64,000 bases of DNA, taken from positions 62,001 to 126,000 of the forward strand of contig BDSI01000198.1 in assembly GCA_003117195.1 (NCBI GenBank), written 5' to 3'. Shown here piece by piece: positions 12,178-23,999 of the stretch; the stretch's first letter is position 1, and every line of letters starts with the position of its first letter. A program made the position numbers and the translations under genes. The notes under the pieces are model-generated. The model saw only the letters and a list, made by a program, of their open reading frames with translations, had not been told where the DNA came from and made no database searches. The stretch is from Eudorina sp. 2006-703-Eu-15 (lineage: Eukaryota; Chlorophyta; Chlorophyceae; Chlamydomonadales; Volvocaceae).

Positions 12178-15100
12178 ATGTTTTATCGCGCATTGTCGTG
12201 TCCCTTCTTCCAACCAAGCGTAGAATTCCCGAGACTACCTCGGCGCTCGTACGTTTCGCTGTCGACAACATTCTCGGACGTTTTTAGACCAATTCATCGC
12301 AGCCTGGTGGGCGACAAGAACCCGACGTTGACAAATATTCGACAAACATCATTTCTGGGGCACGGTTATTCCCGGATCATAACAAGAGCCTCAAACACCG
12401 CTTCCATGGCAGCTGCCGCCGACCTTGACACAATCTCATACTTGTAAGTGACATTAACAATTGCTTTTCATGCACGAGCTCAGATGTAGTGCTCCTGAAG
12501 CGTCGTGCCCACACAGATTATTCCGGAACACTCCATCGTGCGCATGAAGCCGGGTGTAACGCACTCCGCAACTAGGTGTTGCCTTGTTTGCTGCCATGTA
12601 TGTTTCAGGTCCGCGGGCCTTGTGCGCTTCCACCAGCTTTGCGGTTCTTCCGTTGCGCTGGCGACCCCACGCGGTCCCCCTGCAGGAGCCAGCAGGATGC
12701 CATTGCTGTGGACCAGGAGCTCATGGGGCCTATACATGGCTTCAGCGTGGACCAGCTGATGGAGCTGGCGGGGCTGAGCGTGGCCTGCTCCCTGGCCGCC
12801 GAATATCCGGCGGTGCGTTGGGCCTGTGCAGTGCATGGCTCGTCACACGGTCATTCGGTAGCCGTCCTCATGGCTACAAGAACCATTGAGGACACCTTCC
12901 GCACCACCTTCCGTACTCGTTCGGTCGCGCAAGTCAAGACGCGCACCCGCGCTCACACATCCTAATGCTCAGCTATCATTTACGCATCCTAATGCGGCCG
13001 GATTTTAATCTCTGCGCCCGGGGGGGGGAAGGATAACGGGCGGTTATGCACACGGCTGTCTTCTCACAGGCTGAGCCACGTCGTTTGAGCTGAACGATGT
13101 TCTGTTGTAGGAGAGGTGCGGCACTGGGCAAACGACCTGGGCAAACGATCTCCTGCCCTGCGGCGGTGCCTGTGTATTGTTTTGCACAGGCAAACATACA
13201 TGCATGCCGTCGTCTACCCCGGATCTGCTTGTCTCGTGCAGGCCGCAGCAGGGCGGCGGCGCCGGGTGCTGGTAATTGCCGGACCGGGCAACAACGGCGG
13301 TGACGGGCTGGTGGCGGCCCGCCACTTGCACCATTTTGGCTATGACGTGAAGGTCCGCCAACACACGGCCTACTGGTCTGGGTTTCTGTGCTGGTTGCGG
13401 CAACGCTGGCTCAGGGGCAAGTGGCGGGGAAAATGTGTCGAGTCACTTCCTTAGACCAGTAGCACTACGGTCGAGAGGAGAGTAGTGGTTCAGAGGGGCC
13501 AGCTCCCAGCCAGCCGAAGCGGTGCAGCGGTGCCATCAGCTTCAGTCGGCGAGAGCGCTGCGGAAGGGTGACTGCGGAACGGAGGGGATCTCTAGCTGAT
13601 CAAAAGAACAGCCAGTGGTCAATAAATTTGGAAAACCGAGGTCCTTATCTTGGTCGGGATGTGTACGGCCACCGTGCGTACACTGCATTAATACGTCGGT
13701 TGTTGAGTCCCGCCCAGCTGATACGTCGCACCGGTGATTTCTGCCCACTGGTTTCCCGTCCTTGCGGCCCACAGGTGTGCTACCCCAAGCCGACGGACAA
13801 GGCACTGTACAACGGGCTCGTGAAGCAGCTTAGGTGAGTAGTAAGCAGCGAAAGGTCCGCCCAGGGTTGTTTCGTCCTGTTCGCGACGACCGCCATGCCA
13901 AGCACGAGTTTGGATAATACATGCCAAAGTACATTACAGTACCCCTCACCCTTCTCCAGAGTGGACCCTTCTTGCGCTCGGCCGCAGCTGCCTGGGCATC
14001 CCGCTGGTCAGCTGGGCTGACCTGCAGACGGCGGGGCCGCTAGCGGCGCAGGCGGACGTGGTGGTAGACGCGTTGTTTGGGTTCAGCTTTACGGGACAGC
14101 CGCGGGCCCCCTTCGATGCCATCATCCAGGTAGGGTATGAGCTGAACCGCCCAGGAGCCGAAGGCATGGGCATGTCTGTTGCGCCCTCGTCGCCATCAAG
14201 TGCCCATACTCCTCTTGTGACCCACCGCACGGCTTCGCACGGACCTGTGAGCCGTCCCTATGGAGGTGCTGCATGCGGTGCTTGTATCCTTGCACCCGCT
14301 CGAATCTCGCGCCGCATACTTTGACGACGACAGCAGCGGAGCCTGGGGTTACCGTGTACCTGAGAACGTGTGGGGCGCCGTGGAGAACGGGTGGTCGTTT
14401 CCTGCGCACCCAAAGCAAATCTCACTGCGATAACCATTCCGCTTGTCTTGTCTGCGTCGGAGATCATCAACGTGCGTTTCAGTGCAGTGAATGTGTGCGT
14501 AGTGCAACGAGGTCAGCTTAACGCGAGAAGTAGCAACTTTTGAGATGGCGGTGTGGCGGGCCAGTTTGGTGGTTTTGGCCAGGCAGGAGGCCAAGCTCTC
14601 AACGTTGTTCATCTGCGGTCGAGCTCCGTACGTGTTTCCCTGCACAGCACAGCTGTATCGCATCAACATGGACGGCATCGCCTTGGTGCGCGGAAGCGTC
14701 CGCCCCCTGATGGAGCGGAGTCCTCGTGACCCCACTCGCCCGCAGGCGCTGCTTCCCGCAGCTCAGCCCCCTGCCATCGTGTCTGTGGACATCCCCAGCG
14801 GCTGGCACGTGGAGCTGGGTGACAGCGAGGCCGCCCCGGGCAGCAGCCTGCAGCCGGACATGTTGGTGTCGCTGTCAGCCCCCAAGATGTGCGCACGGTA
14901 CTTCAAGGTGGACCACGGAACTGAGTGGGGATGTGGGGGTCCGGGCAAGTGGCGACTTGGCGGGGTTGCCGGGCCTCTGCTTGCATGTTACTTCCGCCCG
15001 CACCAGTCCGGGGTCGTCCGTGTAGGCTGGGACGGTTACTTCTGGGTTCCTTGCCTCCACCGTTACCTAGCCAAGAACCGTGAAATCCGCATTCCGGCTC

Positions 15101-18100
15101 TTCGATGCAGGGGCCGTACCATTACCTTGGTGGCCGCTTCGTTCCGCCCGCCGTCCGCGACCGCTTCCGGTTGGAGCTGCCGGCCTACCCGGGAACAGCC
15201 ATGTGTGTGCGCATCTTGCGGACACGGGCAAGCACGGCCGGCGTGGCGTCAGCCTCAGCGCTTGCGACGACGGATGCGTCGGGGGAGGCGGAGGCGGCGG
15301 TCGCGCTGAGGGTGCGTGCAGTTTGCGAAAGCGGAGTAAAGGGTACAGAGGTGGGGACGCCCATCCTGGTGCGGTACTAGGGTTTACCGTGAATGAAGCA
15401 CGATCATGCACTACCCGGGCTTGGATGGGTCACCCTGTGCCTATATTGGGTCGCCCCTGCGAACGGAGTTCGGCGACCTGATATTGATCCCGGGTCAGGC
15501 CCCACGCTCAGCATAGTACCGTCATCGTTACCGCCACCATATAGAGATGAGAAACTTCGTTACCCGACGTTCATTATGACCAGTCTGGCTGCAGAACCAG
15601 CCGTGGACTGCCTCTAGGGCCTCCGTGGCCTGATTGAGATGATGGAAGCAGCAACAGTCGGGATTTGCTTTATTGCGTTTATTGCTTTCCTCACACTGCC
15701 GTCATAATGCAACGCAGTGCATGAGCATGCTTATGCAAGCTGCAGCGGTCATGATAGTCTGAATTATGTCGGTAAGCGTCTGCTGACGTTGTACTGGTGT
15801 GAGTTGGGTGCCTCTTTCCGTTGACCCCCAATCTTATGCCACCGTAACCCCACCCCGGTTGTGGAACGCGCACAGGTGGCTGACATGCGGATCAGCTACG
15901 AACGTGGGGGGCTGGAGGAGGTGGACTTCGCGGGTCGCGATCCGCTGAAGGTGTTCGATGAATGGTTCAAAGCGGCGGTGTCGGGCAAGGTGAGAAGAAG
16001 GCAACACGCTCAGGGCCCGGGTCGAAAAGGGGCAAAGGAAATGGGTAAGGGAGTGGACAGCGGGAAAAAACGCGCACCTGTGGGTGTCCGTGACAGCGGA
16101 ACGAGCAGGCTGCTCCCCGTAGAGCTTCGGTGGGTGCGCACCAGCAAAACTGCGTATATCGACACCGCAGACCGCACATCTGCCTTACGTGCCACGCACA
16201 TGCAGAAGTGGGAGTTGCGAATCAACGGTAGCAAAGGGAAACACGCAACTGGGGAATAAAGCTCCCGTCGACCCTGCGCCGGGCAGTGAGCGGCCAGCAA
16301 ACTCCTGTCGAGGCTTCTATCTGGATGCGGCCGCATCCGGACCCTTAACATGAGTCAGTTGCTGCCCGCCCCCGCTCCATGGCTCGCATGCAGGTGTGCG
16401 AAGAGCCCAACGCCATCAGCCTGGCGACATGCGACACGGAGGGCCGGCCCAGCGTCCGGGTGGTGCTGCTCAAGGGATATGACGAACGAGGTCGGACCGC
16501 GAGGCCGCGCGCTAGGAAGGGGGTCAGAAACGCCAGGTTGTTAAAATTCGCAGCAGCCTAACAAAACCGTAGTCGAGGTTGCTGTGGGTTTCCGTCGAGC
16601 TGAGCTGCGGCTGGCGGTTGGCCGCCTCGCGCAGTTCCCGTCGCGCTGATGTCCGACTTCCGGCGAGGGTCTAACTGTCCTTACGGCATCGGGTCGTCGC
16701 GGGCTTGTCCAGGTCACCTCGTCGTTGCCAGCTGCATCACGCGTCGGGTCGGCCTTGCGCGGTCTTTTGGTTTTTGCGACCCCCGCGTTCGTTTCCTTTT
16801 AACCCCCGCGTTGTCAGTTGCACTGAATTCATGCCTCCGACTTCGACCGGACATGACCAATCCCACAGAATTCGGCTCGTTTGAGGTCCTAAAGCAATCC
16901 GCATGGTGTAGAGCACCGTACGGCGCGTGTACTTCATTGCTAAGCGTCACGCATCACGCATCTTATTTGGGGACTCCTTGGGGGGGCACTAGACCCGCTG
17001 GCCCCATATACCCAGGAGTCACAGTGAGCAGCCCCTTGCATCAGACGGGTGCTGGTGCCGGATGTGGCATATTTACGCCCTGGCATGTCCGCACCTGGTT
17101 GGAAGGTATGAGGCGAGCGATTTGGGCTTATTCCTACGCAGCTTCCTGTCGCAGTGGGCATCGACGGCATGTGTCGCGTTTTCCTTATCCTTTCTCTCGC
17201 ACCTCGCCCTTGTCGTTGTCAAACTTCCGTGTTCGTTCCCTGCTCTGCAGGTTTCATCTTCTACACTAATTATTCCAGCCGAAAGGGCTCTGAGCTACAT
17301 AGCAACGGCAAGGCGGCCTTCTGCATATACTGGGAGAAGCTGCAGCGGCAGATCAGGTGGGGCGTGGCGCGCGTGGTTCAGCCATACAGGGATTGGTCGT
17401 CGAGGCCGCCCGAAGATGCCACATCAGCCGCCTTTCATCCCGTTTGGCGGGCCTCCGGCGGGGTCCGGTTTTGGGTAGGGCCGTCGTCCAACGGCTGAAG
17501 GTCCGGCGCCGGGGGCGAGTTGGATGTATGAATGAATGAATGAACGTTACCGCGGACCCCAAAGGGATCAACGGCTTATACCACGGCAAGCCCCAGCAGG
17601 CCCCACCGACAAGGCGGCAAGACACCTCCACAAATGTATGCAAATGAATATGCCCGTGTTTGGCTTGATCAGCGTTAGCAGACACTTCCAGACTCAGGCC
17701 ATGCCCCACGGGTTGTGTCGAGTAGATTTCAACGTCGTTGGCTGCCGTTGGCCGGGGCGCAGACGGCACAGTCTGGGTGGAGGAAGGCTTGCCCGACAGC
17801 AGGTTATCAGGGGACCTCAGGACGCGGGACGCGGGCAATGGGGGGGGGTTGTCGGGTGCGCCTTGGGTATGTCGCCTTTGCCCTGCCTTTGCCCCTTCGA
17901 TAGTTGCGCCCTGCTAGATGCCTCTGCGTACATCGGTAGTTGTGTCGGCATTTTTGATCCTACTTCAATCTTGCAAGTTGCGGTGGTGTGGCAATTACCT
18001 TGCATTGGCTGTTGCTCTGTCAGCCGGGCTCTCAAGGGGCTCTCCGGGGCACTGATCGGGTCCGCTGTAACGTTCGTTTCCGTCCGTACTGCGGTGCATG

Positions 18101-18949
18101 TGAGGGTCACATCGTACTGCGGTGCAAGTCAGGGTCACATGAGCCATCTGTGTCGATCTTAATCTGACCACAACCCGCCGCGCGTTATGGCCGTTGTACT
18201 GCGCATGAACTTGCCCGTTGCCCGGCCCTGTTCGCCTCCTGGCTGCAGGGTGGAAGGACTGGTGGAGAGGGTGCCCGAGCAGGAGAGTACCGAGTACTTC
18301 AACAGCCGGCCCCGGGGCAGCCAGATCGGGGCGTGGGTCAGTAACCAGAGCCAGCCATGCGAGGATCGGGCGGAGCTTGAGACCAGGTACCGTATGTGGA
18401 AGGGGTGTAAAGAAGGGCAGCTGGAGCGGATTAGAGGCGGCTGTTTTTTCCGCTGGACCAGCGGCACGTCCAGATATCAGCGGTACTCTTACTGGATTTC
18501 CATCGGCTCATGATGTCCACATGCACAGGATTACCGTAGAGTGGCCGCTTGTAGACTGTATGGGGAAACATTCGTTCAGTTGTTTGATCGTCGGCCAGAC
18601 CGACAGTTGCGTTGATCAGCCCTTATGTGATAGTTAACCCATCTTCTTTGCCCTCAGACGGCACCGTTCGCCGTTTATGGACCGCATCTGGTCCCTCCCT
18701 TGATCGTATGCCCTTTCCTGTGTCCCTTCGGCGACCCTATCAACGTACAGGAACTCGGAGCTCAAGGAGCGGTATGCTGATGAGACGCAGCAGGTGCCCA
18801 AGCCCCCCCATTGGGGCGGCTACCTCATTAGACCCATCGGTATGGAGTTCTGGCAGGGCCGGCCCAGCCGTCTGCACGACCGGATTCGGTACCGCCGGGC
18901 AGGTCCCGACAATTCCGCGCCCTGGGTCATGGAGCGCTTGCAACCCTGA
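12178..18949 (+). CDS. PDX3: NAD(P)HX epimerase / pyridoxamine 5'-phosphate oxidase fusion
   Basis: Twelve exons: 12178-12443, 12686-12812, 13242-13352, 13775-13833, 13988-14129, 14746-14907, 15111-15311, 15876-15989, 16394-16490, 17251-17356, 18249-18386, 18751-18949. Frame is kept throughout, giving about 573 residues. The first half is a YjeF_N epimerase: '[12 protein letters not shown]', '[16 protein letters not shown]', '[11 protein letters not shown]', '[12 protein letters not shown]'. The second half is an FMN-dependent PNP oxidase: '[13 protein letters not shown]', '[15 protein letters not shown]', '[14 protein letters not shown]', '[12 protein letters not shown]'. This is the plant PDX3 arrangement: PLP salvage plus repair of damaged NAD(P)H. 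An Arg/Ser-rich leader follows ATG 12,178, suggesting organelle import. In-frame ATGs at 12,094 and 12,406 are alternatives; the last would give 497 residues. TGTAA signals lie at 19,413 and 19,422. Confidence 0.95.
17533..17640 (-). mobile_element. LINE-3'-end-like repeat, copy B, in PDX3 intron 10
   Basis: On the plus strand an (AATG)n run is followed by AACGTTACCGCGGACCCC and about 80 bases closely matching copies A and C. Read on the minus strand it is a 3' end with a CATT tail, truncated after about 110 bases. It lies wholly within a PDX3 intron, antisense to the gene. Confidence 0.65.
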
Positions 18950-20425
18950 AGGAACGGCGTGCGACTTGAGCCTAGCTGGACAGGGTATGCATGCGCCCCG
19001 CACAGGCGGCAGCCGTGCGGGCCTGCAGGGGTCCCGGTGGTTTGGATGACGAAATGATCATGACTGGGAGGGTAGTGTCGTACCTTGCTGTGCGTGTCCC
19101 CAATGTTCTTGGACCTGCACAGAAAGCCGAATGACCATATTGTCGGGATGTGCGAGTCCTTGAGTCCATCACGCATGGGTGATGAGGAAACGCGAGGAAC
19201 ATGACAGCCATGTTCCTCGCGGTGGTCAGCATATATCGATACGTATGTCACTTGGCGTAACCTTGGCACACCTTGCTTGATGCATGCGTCATGTGATGGA
19301 TGTGTCTGGAAGTTCCAGGTTTGGCTCTCCGCTTGCCTTGCGGCTTGCGCAAAGCCGGTCAACCGGCTGCTGTGATGCGAAGTTCAATATGGTCTGATGG
19401 CAAATACGTACATGTAACCCTTGTAACGTATACTAATTTGGGGAGCGTGGGCCACTCTGAAGCGGCGAAGCCCTACAGGTAGGAACGTCTACGGGCGTTA
19501 CCAGTAGCATGCCTGCTCCACGCCTTGATAATCCAAATACATTCGTTTTACGTAGCTTTTAACAGTCCCTCGGGTGTCCTATGCCGGTGTCCTGTCAAGC
19601 CGCATCAGAGTCGCATTTATAGTAAGTTTCTTTCCTCACCAAGAAACTGCGAGCGATTTATGCACAACTACAGGTATCCGCAGGGAATTGCTCTACCACG
19701 CGCATTGCTTAATCATACCAATATTAGACCTGTGCCTCGAAACGGGCTGCAGAGGTAGCACACTGTGCTCCGAATTTTAAAAATCTTTAATCATAGATGT
19801 CAAACAAATGAATGTTTGCAGACAAGTATTGTTCCGGAAAAAGCACATCCAGCCGCTTTCGGTTGGCAAAGAACCACGCCAAGATATCAAAAGAGACGAC
19901 CAAACCGCGAAAGCGCCATATTAACCAACGTTTATATGTTTTGTACAACGGATCACTATGATAATATTTTTTGTTTGCCTCCCGGGCTTGGTGTTAGCGT
20001 TCGCGGGCAGTGCCTATTGCGCACCATGTGTAATGTGCATTCGACCCAAACAGATGAGATCGTCGCGGAATTCCCCAGACCATTTTGTTAATGCCAACCA
20101 CTTCCAGGAAGAATTCAATGAAGTTCCGTGTGCGTCCCGCAGCCGGAAGTGGGAGCTGTGCCGTACCAACTCATACGGCACAATCCAACGTCATCTCCAC
20201 CTCAATGTCTTTCATACTTCCTCTACCCCATTGAACATCATATAGTTAGGATCGCTTGCTGGTTATCACGTAGCTGCTTTCGTTTGGATTCATTCTTCTC
20301 AACCATCTGATACTTTTCCAAGGCATCTTACTGTGCAATCGCACTCGGCGGCTCCAGACCGGAAACATTGTACGTGGCAGCGCAGTTGTACACATAAAGA
20401 CATATCAACGTTCATCTGCTGAAGC
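18950..20425. other. PDX3 3' UTR and spacer
   Basis: The first 480 bases are probably PDX3 3' UTR, ending near the two TGTAA signals. The rest is relatively AT-rich, carries no recognised exon, and leads to the GATA-finger gene. Confidence 0.45.
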
Positions 20426-21597
20426 ATGCGGGGTTCAAACGGAGGACCTTGCTGCCATTGCGGAACCTTGCAAACGCCCTGCTGGCGCAAGGGCCCACCG
20501 GAAAAGCCGACGCTCTGCAACGCCTGCGGAAGTCGCTACTTGGTCAAGGGCTCCCTTGCTGGTTATTTCCCCGGGGCGCGCCGTTCCGCGGTGAACACCG
20601 CCCGAAACGAGGTCGTCTCTCACCAGGTGGTGGTGACCAAGGGACCTCGCAAGACAACGCTGCCAGCAGGTGCTGGATTGAAGCGCAAATCGCACGAGCT
20701 CGATGGGTAAGAACGCCGGCTGCACACTGCCGCTATGTTCGATCGAATCGGGCCGCGTCTTTGTAGCGGTTGGCCTTATTCGTGTACCTTTTACTGCAGA
20801 TTTGAGAGCCACGCAAAACGCATCTATAATGAATACGATGCTCTGGAGGCGTTGCGCTACTCGCTGTTTTGCCGTGGACCGTCTTTCATCGGGCAAGGCG
20901 ACGGCCTCGGTGTGACTGCCTCAGACTCGTCAGCAGACGCTCATCCGGATGACGATTGCTTCCGGAAGGAGTCACACTATCTCGATGCGTCGAGTGATGA
21001 GTACCAGGTGGGAAACCAGCGCAATATCAAAACGCTGGGCCGTTCTTGAATGGCGCCTAAGCTTGCAACTGACAGCGGTTTCGCACGTCCCAGTCTCTTC
21101 ATGGAATTTCTTATAGGTATTCTGTCATGGCTAATTCTGTGCTATATCGCGGTGTTGCCTTCCACAACAGTCGAGGCTGGCGCAAACATCTAGAAGCACA
21201 ATGCATCATCTTTTACAAACCGCATGGAAATACTGATGTGTAGTTTGTTGGGTCCATGTCATAGTGTTAGTGTTGAACGTCAGTCCGTCGTATGAACGTC
21301 CCGTCAGTTGCATCATGGGGACTATATCACCCATGTTTTTCGCAGGTCGCGTTGAATTGAAAAAGCCGAACCACACATTCTCTAACTTGTGGATGGGTTG
21401 TTCCATGTGGTCACCACCTTGCAGGAACCTGGTCAGGGGACGTCAGTTCTGCACTCGCTGGGTACCACGACAGCAACTGGCGTTTCAGGGCCCCAACCCG
21501 TGATCATCCATCGGCGGCCGCGGAAACAGTTGCGGCCGGTGGCATGCTCATGCTGAAGCGCATGGACGCTGTCTTAGATCTGACCCCATCGTTTTGA
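20426..21597 (+). CDS. GATA-type zinc-finger protein
   Basis: Exon 1 (20426-20706) starts at an ATG and almost at once encodes a GATA finger at residues 9-34: C-x2-C, then '[12 protein letters not shown]', then 'LCNAC'. The canonical TPxWRxGP is intact. Exon 2 (20800-21049 if read to the in-frame TGA) joins in phase and is acidic and serine-rich. A third exon at about 21425-21597 is likely: its frame contains '[20 protein letters not shown]', ends in TGA, and has an acceptor at 21,424. It needs a donor inside exon 2 (for example at about 20,994), which I cannot fix. Without it the protein is 176 residues. Family role: sequence-specific DNA binding in the nucleus. The zinc finger is certain; the 3' structure is not. 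Confidence 0.75.
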
Positions 21598-22969
21598 CCA
21601 GGACTGCCGCGTAATCACGCTTGCCGACAGGGTCACCGGGCCCATTCACATGCGCCCCCGTAATAAGGTGCCACCCGATGCGTTGTCTCCGTTGAGGCTG
21701 CAAGGGGTCTTATTGAAATTTTGCCAAGAGGGGCCACTGGGGTGCGACATGTTGTTGTCCCCGGCCCGCTGTTGTCACCGTATGCTGCGGCTTTCCATGT
21801 CCAGCTACAGCCCGGTCAGGCCTTGCTGGGAAACCTGGGCCCTTGATGTCGTGGTTCGGGACGTTGGATAAGCCTAACCTAAGTTGTGTTTTACCCGTCA
21901 TCGATTGTTAGTCAGTGCATTTTGCTTTGCTTTGGGGTCTCGAAAGCGTTGTGTAGCGGGCGTGATGAGAGTTGCTGTTGGGGAGAATGAGTGTATATAA
22001 GACCGATAGCTAAGGGCGGCATGAATGCAATGTATCCTTGTGCCATCGTCGCCTTCCTGCAGCGAGTGACGACAGGCGCGCAAGGAGGTTTGCAACGGTT
22101 AAGCTATTTGCAGGGGCCCGCAAAAGCTGAGCTTTATCTGCTGGAGCTGCTCGAAGTTGTGCGGCAAGCGCGCGCCAGCCTGGCAACCAGATATCAGCGA
22201 GGGCCGCAATGCGCAGCTGGGTCTGTCGCGAGGCATTCCGTGTGCTGCCGCGTGGCCCTATCTGAATTGGACTTTCGCAATGGGCCACTCGGCAGACGGG
22301 TTTGTGGTTCTGCTTTGTTCAGTGGAATATTTGCACTCTTCGAAGTTTTCGGACGTTGGTTCCCTGGGATTGGTGGTTGTGGGTTGATAAGTCTGGTGGG
22401 CGTTGCCGGTAAAGTGGTCTGCCGTAGAGATAGCTTTGTACGTGTGTCGCTTTCGGACTAATACGTGCTTGTGCGTCGATGCCTCGCGGTTTCGCGTGTG
22501 TGGTTGTGCCATGTATGGGACGATTTTTTCCGGGTCTTGGATACCCTGCTTGTGTCCCCACACATACACCTGCCCGGCGCACGGCCCCATCAAGGCCAGT
22601 ATCCGTGTGTGTATGCGTATTGCGTGAACAATGAGTGGGTTGAGCTTCCAGGCCCCCACCGCGCCAGAGGCATGCAAAGGCCTGGACCGGTCTGGTTTGA
22701 CGCAACAGATGAACGTCTAAACCTGATCGGGCGGCGCTCAGTTGCAGGTATTGTTCGTGAAGCGTGTTTTATGCATTTATGGTGATGCGGGTTGTGTGCT
22801 TAGCAGTTTCCCTCCCAAACCTACCATGCGTACCTCAGCAAATAGCTGCTGACGGGTCGCATCGCTGGGAGCATTCCCAAAGAGCTATTTCGTGGAACAG
22901 GAGTGGAACACGTGTTCCACCCAACCACGGTTCTTGCCATTTCTTTTATGTACACTAGCCGGTTAGATA
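21598..22969. other. No confirmed gene; weak coding signals
   Basis: Two plus-strand patches look faintly coding. One near 22,090-22,200 is leucine-rich ('AKAELYLLELLEVVRQA'). The other near 22,642-22,710 follows a good acceptor and ends 'RSGLTQQMNV' plus stop. I could not join them, and the opposite strand is also open over the first. They may be a small gene or chance. Confidence 0.25.
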
Positions 22970-22970
22970 A

Positions 22971-23130
22971 TCACAGGGATGTGCGTGTGTGTGTGTGGGG
23001 GGGGTTGATCTTGTCAGTATCGAACTGTGCACGTGCAGTCTCTCGCTGAAGCTGCTGCACCCAATTTTCTCGTGAGGGCAGCCATCCATCCATGAAGAAG
23101 TTTTTGGTCACCCGGTGGTTATCGGTGGGC
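22971..23130 (-). CDS. Candidate terminal exon, unknown protein
   Basis: The minus-strand frame reads 'VTKNFFMDGWLPSRENWVQQ' and continues through 'ETARAQFDTDKINPP' to a TGA at 22,971-22,973. Composition and residue order look like real protein, unlike the surrounding frames. The upstream exon and acceptor were not found. The last codons run into a short GT/AC repeat. No family recognised. Confidence 0.35.
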
Positions 23131-23582
23131 TCGGTTTTGACAAGCAGAGGGCGGTGGTGAGCATGTGCGCAGCCGCGGTGTATTTTGTGAGCCAAACAGA
23201 AGAATGGTGTACAGGTATGACGATCTAATTTGTAAGGTAACTGAGTGCGATTGAAACCTGCTGGCGGTGTCCACAGCCAACCAACCCCGCTCCAGCACTT
23301 AAGCAACCATCCGTGCACTTCGCCGATAGGCAAGGCAAAGCTATAACAACGATGCCGCAATTACAGCGTTGCAGTCTGCACATTCCTCGGGTGTCTTGGA
23401 TCCCACCGGTACCGCACATCCTGACACGTCCGCCGGTATTGTTGCGACACACAATTGCAAGTATCATCATTAGGATTCGCGTCAACACGCACAACGTCAA
23501 TGCAGGGAACCCCCAAATGCGGCGATGCCGCTACCTCTCCGTTTCTAAAACTCCCCTACGCATGGATGGGGCATCCCGCATA

Positions 23583-23900
23583 TATGAATGAATGACCCCA
23601 AAGGGATCAACGGTGTGTACCAGGGCAAGTTCAGCAGGCACCACAAGGCGGCAAGACACCTCCACACCTCAACGCCGCGAAGAAGACCATGACCCCACCC
23701 AGACCGACACCGAAGCAAGCAGAGGCGCACAGCGGGGCAACACTACCAAAGGGCGGGACAGAGGCGCACAGCGGGCCAACATTACCAGCGGGGCAACCAG
23801 AGGCGCACAGCGGGGCAACACTACCATAGGCGCAGCAAAGGGCGGGATCCCCAGAAGTGGATAAAGCCAAGCACGGGGAAGGTCGCCCACACAGGCACCC
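23583..23900 (-). mobile_element. LINE-3'-end-like repeat, copy C with internal triplication
   Basis: It begins (plus strand) with an AATG run and CCCCAAAGGGATCAACGGTG as in copies A and B, then matches copy A for about 140 bases. A 39-base unit starting AGAGGCGCACAGCGGGGC is present three times, at 23,721, 23,760 and 23,799; copy A has it once. The unit is a multiple of three, so the minus-strand frame stays open. It lies just downstream of the ureidoglycolate lyase stop. Confidence 0.65.
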
Positions 23901-23999
23901 CATTACCCAGCTACCCCACCCCTGAAGCACCCAGCGCTGCACCCTCTCGAGGTCTTGGAAGACCCACGCCTGGCTCGTGACACTGCCCAGCGACGGACG

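Noticed and set aside
13010..13030. Poly-G run as a functional element
   Set aside because: Short homopolymer inside a PDX3 intron with nothing else to support a role.
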